64,000 bases of DNA from Cryobacterium adonitolivorans (lineage in GTDB: Bacteria; Actinomycetota; Actinomycetes; Actinomycetales; Microbacteriaceae), in contig NZ_SOFL01000005.1 of the NCBI RefSeq assembly GCF_004402695.1, positions 27,687 through 91,686 of the forward strand, written 5' to 3'. Of the stretch, positions 13,904 through 24,236 are shown piece by piece. Under the pieces are notes generated by a model. That model did no database searches. It saw nothing but the letters and a program-made list of their open reading frames with translations, and had not been told where the DNA came from. Both the position numbers and the translations under genes were made by a program. Each line of letters starts with the position of its first letter. Position 1 is the stretch's first letter.

Positions 13904-16900
13904 GTGATTCTTCAGGGCTTGATTCCGGCGCTTTCGCGTGCCTCCACGTTCGATGCCGCCCTCGCCTGCGCGGCCCGTGACGCCGACTTCTCGCTCACCG
14001 AGGGCCTCCGCGCCCCCCTGTTGGCCGCGTTGCTCGAGCAGCGCGACAGGTTGGACAAGGGCCGGGCGCTGCTGGTCATCACCGCCACCGGCCGCGAGTC
14101 CGAGGCGCTGAGGGAGAACCTGGGCTGCTTCTGCGACGACGCTGAGATCGTCGAGTTCCCCGCCTGGGAGACCCTGCCGCACGAGCGGCTCAGCCCCAGC
14201 GCCGAGATCGTGGGCCGCCGGCTGTACGCCCTGCGGCGGATGCGTGACTGGGAGGCCCAGGACGCGGCCACCCGGCGTCCCCTCATCGTGGTGGCCTCGG
14301 TGCGCGCTGCCCTGCAGCCCGTGGCCGACAACCTCACCGACTACGACCCGCTCGAGCTCACCGCGGGCGGCCGCGGCCACGACCTCGCCGCCATCGCCGT
14401 CGACCTCGTCAGCGTGGCATACGCCCGCGTGGACATGGTCACCCGGCGCGGTGAGTTCGCCGTCCGCGGCGGCATCCTCGACGTGTTCCCGCCGATGGCC
14501 GCGCACCCGTACCGCATCGAGTTCTTCGGCGACGAGGTCGAGCAGATCCGCGCCTTCGCGGTCGCCGACCAGCGTTCGATGCCCGAACCCGTCGAGTCGG
14601 TGACCCTCCCGCCCAGCCGTGAGCTGCTGCTCAGCCCCGCCGTGCGCCAGCGCGCCCGGGAGATGCAGCACGAGTTCCCGAGCCTGGCGGGCCTGCTCGC
14701 CAAGGTGGCAGAGGGCATCCCCGTCGAGGGCATGGAGAGCCTCGCGCCCGCCCTCGTCGACCGGCTCGTGCCCGTCACCCACTACCTGCCCCGCCAGGCC
14801 GCCGTGGCCGTGATCTCCCCGGAGCGGGTCGCCTCCCGAGCCATCAGCCTCGCCGAGACCAACCGGGAGTTTCTCTCCGCCGCCTGGAACGCCGCCACTG
14901 CCGGCGCCGAGGCCCCCATCGACCTGGCCTCCGGCGACTTCCTCACCCTCGGCACCCTCCGCGACGCCGTGCGGTACTCCGCGCCCGGCGCCCCCGCCAC
15001 CGAACGGGTCTGGTGGACGATGAGCTCCTTCCAGGCCGCCCCCACCGACATCGAGGTGCTTCCGGAGCACCGCGAGATCGACGAATTGCTCACCATCCGC
15101 ATCGAGGGCGACGCCGTGCCCAGCTTCGCCGGCAGCGTCGAGGGGGCCGTCGGGCACCTGGGCGGCCGGCTCAAGGAGGGCTGGACCGTCGCCGTCGTCG
15201 CGCAGGGCGCCGGCCTGGTCGAACGCGCCGCCGACGTGCTTGCCGGCGCCGAACTGCCCGCCCGCATCGTCGAGGAGTTCCCGGCGAACCCGGAACCCGG
15301 CATCGCCTACCTGCTCAAGGCCTCCATCGCGCACGGCTTCGAGATCCCCGAGACCAGGCTCACCCTGGTCAGCGAGAGCGAGTTCTACGGCCGCACCGTC
15401 GGCTACGACGCCCGGCAGATCAAGAAGCTGGCCAGCCGGCGCAAGAACGTCGTCGATCCGCTGCAACTGAAGACCGGCGACCACGTCGTGCACCAGACCC
15501 ACGGCATCGGCCGGTTCCTCGAGCTGACCCAGCGTGAGGTCTCCAGCGGCGGCCGCAACCCGGTAAAGACCACCCGCGAATACCTGGTCCTCGAGTACGC
15601 GCCGTCCAAGCGCGGCCACGGCGGCGACAAGCTCTACGTGCCCACCGACCAGCTCGACCTGGTCTCCCGCTACGTCGGCGGCGAGGCGCCAACGCTGTCG
15701 AAGATGGGTGGCAGCGACTGGTCGGCCGCCAAGACCAAGGCCCGCCGGGCGGTACGTGACATCGCCGTCGAGCTCGTCAAGCTGTACTCCGCGCGGATGG
15801 CCAGCAAGGGCCACGCATTCGGCCCTGACACCCCCTGGCAGCGCGAGCTCGAGGAAGCGTTCCCGTTCGCCGAGACACCCGACCAGCTCACTACCATCGA
15901 CGAGGTCAAGGCCGACATGGAACGGCCCATCCCGATGGACCGGCTGCTCTCCGGCGATGTGGGCTTCGGCAAGACCGAGGTCGCCGTGCGCGCCGCGTTC
16001 AAGGCCATCCAGGACGGCAAGCAGGTGGCCATGCTCGTACCCACCACCCTGCTCGTACGCCAGCACATGGAGACCTTCCAGGAACGCTTCGCCGGGTTCC
16101 CGATCCACCTGCGGGCCCTGAGCCGGTTCCAGACCGACAAGGAGTCCCGCGAAACCGTGGCCGGCATGCAGGGCGGCACCGTCGACATGGTCATCGGCAC
16201 CCACCGGCTGCTCTCGGAGAGCACCGTCTTCAAGGACCTCGGCCTGGTCATCATCGACGAGGAGCAGCGTTTCGGCGTTGAGCACAAGGACGCGCTCAAG
16301 AAGCTCAAGACCAACGTCGACATCCTCGCGATGAGCGCCACGCCCATCCCGCGCACCCTGGAGATGGCCGTCACCGGCATCCGCGAGATGTCGACCCTGG
16401 CCACCCCGCCAGAGGACCGGCACCCGATCCTCACCTTCGTCGGCCCGTACTCCGACCGCCAGGTGGCCGCCGCCATCCGCCGCGAGCTGCTGCGCGAGGG
16501 CCAGATCTTCTTCGTGCACAACCGGGTCTCCAGTATCAACCGGGTGGCCGCGCAGCTGGCCGAACTGGTACCCGAAGCACGCATCGCCGTCGCGCACGGC
16601 CAGCTGCCCGAGGCCCAGCTGGAGCAGGTGGTGGTGGACTTCTGGGAGAACAAGTTCGACATCCTGGTCTCCACGACCATCATCGAGACCGGCCTGGACA
16701 TCGCCAACGCGAACACCATCATCATCGACCGGGCCGACAAGTACGGCCTCAGCCAGCTGCACCAGCTGCGCGGCCGGGTGGGACGCGGCCGTGAACGGGC
16801 CTACGCCTACTTCCTCTACGACGAGAACAAGCCGCTGTCCGAGATCGCGCACGACAGGCTCGCCACGATCGCGGCCAACAACGAACTCGGCGCGGGCATG

Positions 16901-17539
16901 CAGGTGGCGCTGAAGGACCTCGAGATCCGCGGTGCCGGCAACCTGCTCGGCGGCGAGCAGGCCGGCCACATCGCGGGGGTCGGTTTCGACCTGTACCTGC
17001 GCATGATAGGCGAGGCCGTGTCGACCTTCCGCGGCGACGTCGCGGAGGGCCAGACCGAACTGCGGCTCGAGCTGCCCGTGGACGCGCACATCCCCGAGGA
17101 GTACGTCGACAGCGAACGGTTGCGGCTAGAGGCATACCAGAAGCTCTCCGGCGCCAGCGGGCTCGCGGCCGCCGCCGACCAGATCGGCCTGGTGCTCGAG
17201 GAACTCACCGACCGGTACGGCGAACCGCCCGAGGCCGTGACGAACCTCATCGCCGTTTCCAGGCTGCGCCGGCACGCCCAGCAGGCCGGCCTCGGCGAGG
17301 TCGTGGCGATGGGCTCCAACCTGCGCGTCGCCCCGGTCGACCTGGCCGATTCGATGCAGGTGCGGGTGCAACGGATGTACCCGGGCGCCAAGTACTCGGC
17401 CGCGGCCGGGTCGATGATCGTGCCGCTGCCCCGCCCGAACGGTGAGCCGCCGACCGATGCCGCGCTTATCGCGTGGACGGGCTCGCTGCTGGATGCAGTG
17501 TTTCCGCGGCCCGTCGATACTGCCGTGCCCGCACACTGA
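13904..17539 (+). CDS. mfd: Transcription-repair coupling factor
   Basis: Mfd removes RNA polymerase stalled at DNA lesions and recruits UvrA. It has 1211 aa. The UvrB-like N-terminal region covers about 1-450 (VEFPAWETLPHERLSP). A CarD-like polymerase-interacting domain begins near residue 520 (LKTGDHVVHQTHGIGRFLEL). The RecG-like motor follows, with Walker A GDVGFGKTEVA, box II DEEQRFG and ETGLDIANANTIII. A C-terminal D7 domain ends the protein. Its last 74 bases overlap the end of nhaA on the other strand. Confidence 0.97.
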   Translation: MILQGLIPALSRASTFDAALACAARDADFSLTEGLRAPLLAALLEQRDRLDKGRALLVITATGRESEALRENLGCFCDDAEIVEFPAWETLPHERLSPSAEIVGRRLYALRRMRDWEAQDAATRRPLIVVASVRAALQPVADNLTDYDPLELTAGGRGHDLAAIAVDLVSVAYARVDMVTRRGEFAVRGGILDVFPPMAAHPYRIEFFGDEVEQIRAFAVADQRSMPEPVESVTLPPSRELLLSPAVRQRAREMQHEFPSLAGLLAKVAEGIPVEGMESLAPALVDRLVPVTHYLPRQAAVAVISPERVASRAISLAETNREFLSAAWNAATAGAEAPIDLASGDFLTLGTLRDAVRYSAPGAPATERVWWTMSSFQAAPTDIEVLPEHREIDELLTIRIEGDAVPSFAGSVEGAVGHLGGRLKEGWTVAVVAQGAGLVERAADVLAGAELPARIVEEFPANPEPGIAYLLKASIAHGFEIPETRLTLVSESEFYGRTVGYDARQIKKLASRRKNVVDPLQLKTGDHVVHQTHGIGRFLELTQREVSSGGRNPVKTTREYLVLEYAPSKRGHGGDKLYVPTDQLDLVSRYVGGEAPTLSKMGGSDWSAAKTKARRAVRDIAVELVKLYSARMASKGHAFGPDTPWQRELEEAFPFAETPDQLTTIDEVKADMERPIPMDRLLSGDVGFGKTEVAVRAAFKAIQDGKQVAMLVPTTLLVRQHMETFQERFAGFPIHLRALSRFQTDKESRETVAGMQGGTVDMVIGTHRLLSESTVFKDLGLVIIDEEQRFGVEHKDALKKLKTNVDILAMSATPIPRTLEMAVTGIREMSTLATPPEDRHPILTFVGPYSDRQVAAAIRRELLREGQIFFVHNRVSSINRVAAQLAELVPEARIAVAHGQLPEAQLEQVVVDFWENKFDILVSTTIIETGLDIANANTIIIDRADKYGLSQLHQLRGRVGRGRERAYAYFLYDENKPLSEIAHDRLATIAANNELGAGMQVALKDLEIRGAGNLLGGEQAGHIAGVGFDLYLRMIGEAVSTFRGDVAEGQTELRLELPVDAHIPEEYVDSERLRLEAYQKLSGASGLAAAADQIGLVLEELTDRYGEPPEAVTNLIAVSRLRRHAQQAGLGEVVAMGSNLRVAPVDLADSMQVRVQRMYPGAKYSAAAGSMIVPLPRPNGEPPTDAALIAWTGSLLDAVFPRPVDTAVPAH

Positions 17540-18674
17540 CCACGACGGCCGAGGCCAGGATCGCGACGCCCGAGCCCAACAGCACGGCGAGTGTGGCCTC
17601 GTCGACAACCTCGATGTTGCCCGCGAAGGCGAGCGCACCCATCAGCAGCGACACCGTGAAGCCGATGCCGCCCAGGCACGCCACCATGACGATGTCGGCG
17701 AGCTTCAGTCCGGCCTTAGACCCGCTGGGCCGGCGTGATATCAGGCTCCCGAGCGCCCCGGCCAGGGTTATCCCGATCAGCTTGCCCACGGGCAGGGCAA
17801 CGAGGATTCCCCAGAACGCCGGGCTCAGTTCGGCCAAGCCCACCTGCGGGATCGCGACCAGCGCCGCCGAGAACGCGAACAACGGCAGGATCACCGCGTT
17901 GGAGTACGGCTCGAGCACGTGGCGGGTGCGACCGCCGGGCACCCGGGCCATCACCAGGCCGAGGATCACACCGGCGATGGTGGCGTGCACTCCGGACAGG
18001 TAGGTGAAGTACCACGTGGCCACGCCCAGCACCGTCAGGATAAGAACGATCGGCCAGGTGGGTTTCCGGCCAAGCACCCACGCGGCGCGGGGCTTGAGCA
18101 GCCGGCTGGTGAGGCCGAACAGGGTGGCGGCCATGGCGGCGAAGCCGATGTACTGCAGCTGTGGATCCTGGGTGAAGAAGAACGCGATGATCAGGATCGC
18201 CACGAGGTCGTCGAGCACCGCCAGCGCCAGCAGGAACACCCGCACCCGAGTAGGGATGCCCCGTCCGAACACCGCCAGCACTCCCAGGGCGAAGGCGATG
18301 TCGGTGGCCGTCGGCACCGGCCAGCCCGCCGCGAGCCCCGATCCCCGGGTGATCAGCAGGTAGATGCCCGCCGGAACGACCACTCCGCCAAGCGCGGCGA
18401 GGGCCGGCAGCGCGGCCTTGCCGAAGCTGTTCAGGTCGCCGATCACCAGTTCGCGCTTGAGCTCGATGGCGATGAGGAAGAAGAACACCGCGAGCAGGCC
18501 GTCACTGATCCAGTGCTTGGCGGACAGGTCGAGGCCGAAGAGCCCGGTGTTGAGGTGCGTGTCCGCGGCCTCGATGAGCGCGGGCCCGAACGACAGGTTC
18601 GCCATCACCAGGCCGAGGACTCCGGCGATGAGCAGAAACCCGGCGGCGTAGCGCTCGGATCGGATGAAGGTCAT
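17466..18674 (-). CDS. nhaA: Na+/H+ antiporter NhaA
   Basis: A 402-aa membrane antiporter that expels sodium in exchange for protons. The ion-binding aspartates are seen as D125 (TATDIAFALGVL) and D155-D156 (LAVLDDLVAI), matching E. coli D133, D163 and D164. About 11-12 hydrophobic segments are present. The ATG is preceded by AGGAC. The 3' end overlaps mfd by 74 bases tail to tail, so the C-terminal residues (RAAETLHPAASPSTR) are antisense to Mfd's last codons. Confidence 0.95.
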   Translation of the reverse strand: MTFIRSERYAAGFLLIAGVLGLVMANLSFGPALIEAADTHLNTGLFGLDLSAKHWISDGLLAVFFFLIAIELKRELVIGDLNSFGKAALPALAALGGVVVPAGIYLLITRGSGLAAGWPVPTATDIAFALGVLAVFGRGIPTRVRVFLLALAVLDDLVAILIIAFFFTQDPQLQYIGFAAMAATLFGLTSRLLKPRAAWVLGRKPTWPIVLILTVLGVATWYFTYLSGVHATIAGVILGLVMARVPGGRTRHVLEPYSNAVILPLFAFSAALVAIPQVGLAELSPAFWGILVALPVGKLIGITLAGALGSLISRRPSGSKAGLKLADIVMVACLGGIGFTVSLLMGALAFAGNIEVVDEATLAVLLGSGVAILASAVVVSVRARQYRRAAETLHPAASPSTR

Positions 18675-18780
18675 TCGGTGTCCTGTCCACCCCTGAACTA
18701 CTGAACTGCTGAGCTGCGGGGTCGGTTGTGGGTCAAGAGCAGCACACGCCGCCCGCCGACCAGACTTCCCGGCACACCTG

Positions 18781-18833
18781 TTGACAGCTTAGCCGGGCCG
18801 CCTACGATTTAGCTGGGCGGCCTACGATGGAGT
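18781..18833 (+). promoter_or_regulatory. mazG promoter with a tandemly duplicated -10 region
   Basis: TTGACA (18781-18786) is followed after 16 bases by TACGAT (18803-18808). The 20-base block 18790-18809 is then repeated at 18810-18829 with a few changes, giving a second TACGAT (18823-18828) that ends 5 bases before the mazG GTG. The first -10 gives a leader of about 19 bases and the second would give a leaderless message. Confidence 0.6.
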
Positions 18834-19598
18834 GTGACCGATTCTGCCCAGCCAGCCCCGCCCGTCGCCGAACCGACCAGCAACCTTGAGGGGCTCGTTG
18901 AGACCGTCGCCAGGCTGCGAGCCCCTGGCGGCTGCCCGTGGGACGCCGAGCAGACCCACGCGTCGCTCGTGCAGTATCTCACCGAGGAGACCCACGAGCT
19001 GATCGAGGCCATCGAGAGCGGCAGTCGGGACGACCTGCTCGAGGAGCTCGGCGATGTGCTCTACCAGGTGGTCTTCCACGCGAGCATCGCCGCCGAGACG
19101 CCCGGAGAGGGCTTCGGCATCCAGGATGTGGCGGCGCGGATGACCCAGAAAATGGTCGGCCGGCATCCGCACGTGTTCGGTGACGTGGGGCAGCGCAGCC
19201 TCGACGAGGTCGTGGCCAGCTGGGACGACGTGAAAGCGGCCGAGAAACCGCACCGCACCAGTGTGCTCGACGGGATCCCGCAGGGGATGCCGGCGCTGGC
19301 ACTGGCCGACAAGGTGCTCGGCCGGGCCCAGAAGATCGGCCTGCTCGAGACGGATGCGCCGGCCCTGCTGCCCATCGACAGTGAGGCAGAGCTCGGCCCG
19401 ATCCTGCTGGCGATCGTGTCGGCGGCCAAGGCCCAGGGGCTCGACTCCGAGCGGGCCCTGCGCACGGCGCTCCGCGACCTGCAGGACGAGATCCGGGCGG
19501 CGGAACAGGACGGGCCGGACGACTCGTTCACCGAACAGGACGAAGACCAGACTGACGACCCCTCCGACGCCGGTATCATCGGCCTGCCCAGCACCTAG
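18834..19598 (+). CDS. mazG: Nucleoside triphosphate pyrophosphohydrolase MazG
   Basis: MazG hydrolyses NTPs, including damaged ones, to NMP and PPi. The product has 254 aa with one clear MazG domain: RLRAPGGCPWDAEQTHASL, then the metal-binding E-x-x-E...E-x-x-D set in EETHELIEAIES and LLEELGDVLYQVVFHA. The second half is shorter and more divergent than in E. coli MazG, as usual for actinomycetes. Its position between mfd and eno is conserved in the phylum. Confidence 0.93.
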   Translation: MTDSAQPAPPVAEPTSNLEGLVETVARLRAPGGCPWDAEQTHASLVQYLTEETHELIEAIESGSRDDLLEELGDVLYQVVFHASIAAETPGEGFGIQDVAARMTQKMVGRHPHVFGDVGQRSLDEVVASWDDVKAAEKPHRTSVLDGIPQGMPALALADKVLGRAQKIGLLETDAPALLPIDSEAELGPILLAIVSAAKAQGLDSERALRTALRDLQDEIRAAEQDGPDDSFTEQDEDQTDDPSDAGIIGLPST

Positions 19599-19630
19599 GC
19601 GGAAGCTGGCGCACCGCCTGCCCCGACCGG

Positions 19631-19636
19631 TAACGT
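19631..19636 (+). promoter_or_regulatory. -10 element of the ferritin gene (leaderless)
   Basis: TAACGT ends 6 bases before the ATG at 19643, and no clear Shine-Dalgarno sequence lies between them. Confidence 0.45.
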
Positions 19637-19642
19637 CTGAGC

Positions 19643-20176
19643 ATGACCGAAACTTCTTTCAACGCGCTTCTGACCCAGCAAATCGGCAACGAGTTCGGGG
19701 CGTCGCAGCAGTACATCGCCATCGCCACCTGGTTCGACAGTCAGGACCTGCCCCAGCTGGCCGCACACTTCTACCGCCAGTCGGTCGAAGAGCGAAACCA
19801 CGCGATGATGCTCGTCCAGTACCGCCTCGACCGGGGCCTGGAGGTCGTGATCCCCGGCATCCCCGCCGTGATCAACGGCTTCGCGAACATCGTCGAGCCG
19901 ATTGCCCTGGCACTCGCGCAGGAGCAGCAGGTCACCAGTCAGATCGAAGCGCTCTTCAAGGCCGCCCGCCAGGACGGCGACGCCCTCGGTGAGCAGGCCA
20001 TGCTCTGGTTCCTCAAGGAACAGGTCGAGGAGGTCGCCTCGATGTCGACCCTGCTGACCATCGCCAAACGGGCCAAGGACGACCTCTTCGCCATCGAGAA
20101 CTTCATCGCCCGCGAGCAGGTCGGCGACGCCGGCGTCGAAGCGGACGCCCCAGGCGCTGCCGGCGGCGCCCTCTGA
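19643..20176 (+). CDS. Ferritin
   Basis: A 177-aa non-haem ferritin that stores iron as a 24-subunit shell. Ferroxidase ligands are visible: E in NEFGASQQYIA, then E-E-R-N-H (SVEERNHAM), and later E residues in LAQEQQVTSQ and LKEQVEEVA. The C-terminal tail is Ala/Gly-rich and nonconserved. It stands alone between mazG and hisS and is not part of the conserved block, so it is probably a local insertion. It resembles the actinobacterial BfrB type. Confidence 0.92.
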   Translation: MTETSFNALLTQQIGNEFGASQQYIAIATWFDSQDLPQLAAHFYRQSVEERNHAMMLVQYRLDRGLEVVIPGIPAVINGFANIVEPIALALAQEQQVTSQIEALFKAARQDGDALGEQAMLWFLKEQVEEVASMSTLLTIAKRAKDDLFAIENFIAREQVGDAGVEADAPGAAGGAL

Positions 20177-20231
20177 CGCACCAACTCTGGGGCGGCCGGG
20201 CGGCGCCGCGCGACCTGACAGAATTGGGGGC

Positions 20232-21485
20232 ATGGCAACAGCAGTGACCCCTCCCCGCGGCATGCGCGACTTCCTCCCGGCCGACAAGGCCACCCGCGAA
20301 CGGGCGCTGGGCATCATCCGCTCCAGCTTCGCCGTGCACGGCTTCGACGAGATCGAGACGCCCGTCATGGAGGACACTGCCAGGCTGCACTCCGGCCTCG
20401 GCGGCGACAACGAGAAGCTCGGCTTCGCCGTACTCAAGCGCGGAATCGGCCCGGCCGACCTCGTGACGGCCGCCGAGGCCGACGACCTGCTCTCGCTCAC
20501 CGACCTGGGCCTGCGCTTCGACCTCACGGTGCCGCTGGCCCGGTTCTACGCCAGCCACCGCGCCGAGCTGCCCACCGTGTTCCGCTCCATCCAGATCGCC
20601 CCGGTCTGGCGCGCCGAACGCCCGCAGAAGGGCCGCTACCGCCAGTTCGTGCAGTGCGACATCGACATCATCGGCGAGGCGGGCCCGCTCGCCGAGATCG
20701 AACTGATCACCGCCACCGTCGCCGCCCTGGACAACCTGGGCCTGTCCGGCTGCTCGATCCGCATCAACGACCGCCGCATCCTCACCGCGATGCTCGCCAC
20801 CTGGGGCGTGGCCGACACCCTCACCGAACGCGCGCTGATCACCCTGGACAAGCTCGACAAGATCGGCGTCGACGGCGTCGTCACCGAGCTCGGCGGCCTC
20901 GGCGTCGACACCACCGGCCTGGCCGACACCCTCGCGGGCTTCAGCGACGCCGGCTGGCCAGACCCCACGGATACGCCGGCCTGGCTGGACGCCGCCGCCT
21001 ACGCCGACCTCTCTCTGCTGCGGGCCGCGCTGCCCGGGGTGGCGCTCGAGTTCGATCCCACCCTGGTGCGTGGGATGGGCTACTACACCGGCACCATCTT
21101 CGAGATCAAGCACCCCGACCTGGGCTACTCGCTGGGCGGCGGCGGCCGCTACGACGGCATGATCGGCCGGTTCCTCGGCACCGACGTGCCCGCCTGCGGC
21201 TTCTCGATTGGTTTCGAACGCATCGTCGACCTGCTCGCCGGCTCCGACGACGACACCGCCGCCGCCGTCGTGCTCGTGCACGAGAAGGATGCCGACCCGG
21301 CCGCCCTCGTCGCCCTCAAGACCGCCCTCGTGGCCGCCGGCCTCCGGGTGCGGCTGGAAAAGCGCACGAAAAACCTCAAGGCGCTGCTCGAACGGGCCGG
21401 TGCCGCGGGCTACGGCCGGTTCGCCTTCGTGACCAACGACTCTGGTGATCCCGCCGGACTGGTCTTCAAATCGCTCTTCGACTGA
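20232..21485 (+). CDS. hisS: Histidine--tRNA ligase
   Basis: A class II aminoacyl-tRNA synthetase of 417 aa. Motif 1 lies near the PPRGMRDFLP start, motif 2 is FRSIQIAPVWRAERPQKGRYRQF, and motif 3 is GFSIGFERIVDLL. The histidine-specific segments are LVRGMGYYTGTIFEI and GGGGRYDGMIG. A C-terminal anticodon-binding domain follows from about residue 330. Transcription probably continues only to the eno promoter. Confidence 0.96.
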   Translation: MATAVTPPRGMRDFLPADKATRERALGIIRSSFAVHGFDEIETPVMEDTARLHSGLGGDNEKLGFAVLKRGIGPADLVTAAEADDLLSLTDLGLRFDLTVPLARFYASHRAELPTVFRSIQIAPVWRAERPQKGRYRQFVQCDIDIIGEAGPLAEIELITATVAALDNLGLSGCSIRINDRRILTAMLATWGVADTLTERALITLDKLDKIGVDGVVTELGGLGVDTTGLADTLAGFSDAGWPDPTDTPAWLDAAAYADLSLLRAALPGVALEFDPTLVRGMGYYTGTIFEIKHPDLGYSLGGGGRYDGMIGRFLGTDVPACGFSIGFERIVDLLAGSDDDTAAAVVLVHEKDADPAALVALKTALVAAGLRVRLEKRTKNLKALLERAGAAGYGRFAFVTNDSGDPAGLVFKSLFD

Positions 21486-21546
21486 ACACGGGGTGATCCC
21501 GCGATGAACGGGACTTCAGTCCTGAGCGCGGCGGCGTGCCGATCAC

Positions 21547-22926
<1,380 letters not shown>

Positions 22927-22943
22927 TAGCCTCTGAGCAGCAC

Positions 22944-22989
22944 GGGCTCCCCGCCTCCGGACATCGTCCGGGGCGGGGAGCCCTTTTTT
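22944..22989 (+). terminator. Rho-independent terminator of eno
   Basis: GGGCTCCCCGCC pairs with GGCGGGGAGCCC, and a CCGGA/TCCGG extension closes on a small loop. TTTTTT follows directly. This is the cleanest intrinsic terminator in the window. The gap 22990-23154 after it holds only the upstream region of the next gene, with an 8-base GAGCAGCC repeat near 23119-23138. Confidence 0.93.
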
Positions 22990-23154
22990 GTCGGCCCCTG
23001 GGGTGCTTGGCTGCGGGTTTGCTCAGGATTTGTGTTGGCGGGCCGTGGCGAACCGTGCGGGCCGAAAGATCTGGCACTCTAGAACCGGGGCATTTTGTGC
23101 GCCCCGGCGAGCATCAACCGAGCAGCCGAGCAGCCGAGCCAGACGGGAGTCACC

Positions 23155-23703
23155 GTGACCTTCACCGGCTCTGGCATGACCCCGCCCCGGCTACCCAAGC
23201 CGCACCGTTCCCAGGCGCGCGGCGTTGAGCCCCGCCCGACGGAGCAGCGGGCCGTCAAGCTCGCCATCGACGAGACCGCGGTGCGCAGCTGGCTCCGCGG
23301 CCTGCGGTTGTCGGGATTCTCCTTCGTGATGATGGGCCTCCTGGTGCTCGCTGTGGTCGTGCTCGCGCCCAGCGTGCGCACCTACGCAGAACAGCGCAAA
23401 CAGATCGACCAGCTGAGCAATACCGTCGCGGCGCAGCAGGACTCGGTTGACGACCTCAAGGCGGAGCGCGAGCGGTGGAACGACCGCACCTTCGTGACCA
23501 CCCAGGCGCGAGACCGGCTCTCCTACGTGATGCCCGGTGACATCAGCTTCCTCGTGATCAACGACACCGGAGCCAGCGTCGACGGCGCCGCCGACACCGC
23601 ACCGATCAGCACCGCCATCCAGGACACCGACGTCGACTGGGTCGACTCGGTCTTCCGATCGGTGATGACATCCGCACTGGCCCCCCAGGAGGCAGCACAA
23701 TGA
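23155..23703 (+). CDS. FtsB/DivIC-like septum formation initiator
   Basis: The product has 182 aa and one membrane helix (FVMMGLLVLAVVVLAPSV, about residues 55-75). A short coiled coil follows (YAEQRKQIDQLSNTVAAQQD), then the family segment RWNDRTFVTTQARDRLSYVMPGD. FtsB/DivIC proteins link FtsL and FtsQ in the divisome. The GTG at 23155 has GGGAG 6 bases upstream and was chosen over the earlier ATG at 23095. The gene lies after eno, as in mycobacteria, and its stop overlaps the DUF501 start by 4 bases. Confidence 0.88.
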   Translation: MTFTGSGMTPPRLPKPHRSQARGVEPRPTEQRAVKLAIDETAVRSWLRGLRLSGFSFVMMGLLVLAVVVLAPSVRTYAEQRKQIDQLSNTVAAQQDSVDDLKAERERWNDRTFVTTQARDRLSYVMPGDISFLVINDTGASVDGAADTAPISTAIQDTDVDWVDSVFRSVMTSALAPQEAAQ

Positions 23704-24236
23704 CCCGACCGCCGTTCGACCCCGCGTCCGAGGCCGACATCAGGGCAGTCTCCGCGCAGCTCGGCCGCCCCGCGCGCAACGTGATCGGCATCGCCGCCCG
23801 CTGCATCTGCGGCGCGCCCACCGTCGTGGCCACGGCCCCGCGGCTGGAGGACGGCACCCCGTTTCCCACCCTGTACTACCTGTCGCACCCCGCCGCCACG
23901 GCCGCGCTGTCGTTCCTGGAAGCCACCCAGGTGATGAATGAGTACAACCAGATGCTCGCCGACGACGAAGACCTGCGCTCGCACTACCGGGCCGCGCACG
24001 AGAGCTTCCTGGCCGATCGCGAGATGATCGGTGTGGTCCCCGAGCTGGCCGGAGTGTCATCCGGCGGCATGCCGGTGCGGGTGAAGTGCCTGCACGCCCT
24101 GGCCGCGCACGCCCTGGCCGCGGGTCCCGGCGTCAACCCCATCGGCGACCTGGCCCTGCTGCGGGCCGCTTGGTCGCCCCAGGTGTGCGAATGCCTGGAT
24201 TACGCTCCGCCGGCGGTCCCGCCGGCCGACGCGTGA
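23700..24236 (+). CDS. DUF501 domain protein
   Basis: The product has 178 aa and matches DUF501, a cysteine-containing family found mostly in Actinobacteria after eno and the ftsB-like gene. Conserved-looking parts are ARCICGAPTVVATAPRLEDGTPFPTLYYL and VKCLHALAAHALA, with a late PQVCECL. The cysteine pattern could bind metal. The role is unknown. It overlaps both its neighbours by 4 bases (ATGA before, GTGA after), so the three are cotranslated. The usual next gene, a Ppx/GppA phosphatase, is replaced here by a protease gene. Confidence 0.88.
   Translation: MTRPPFDPASEADIRAVSAQLGRPARNVIGIAARCICGAPTVVATAPRLEDGTPFPTLYYLSHPAATAALSFLEATQVMNEYNQMLADDEDLRSHYRAAHESFLADREMIGVVPELAGVSSGGMPVRVKCLHALAAHALAAGPGVNPIGDLALLRAAWSPQVCECLDYAPPAVPPADA

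Noticed and set aside
13514..17089. Open frame of 1191 codons on the minus strand
   Set aside because: It is antisense to mfd and pth, whose products match known families along their full length. Long antisense frames are expected in GC-rich genes, and its translation is low-complexity Gly/Val/His/Asp-rich.
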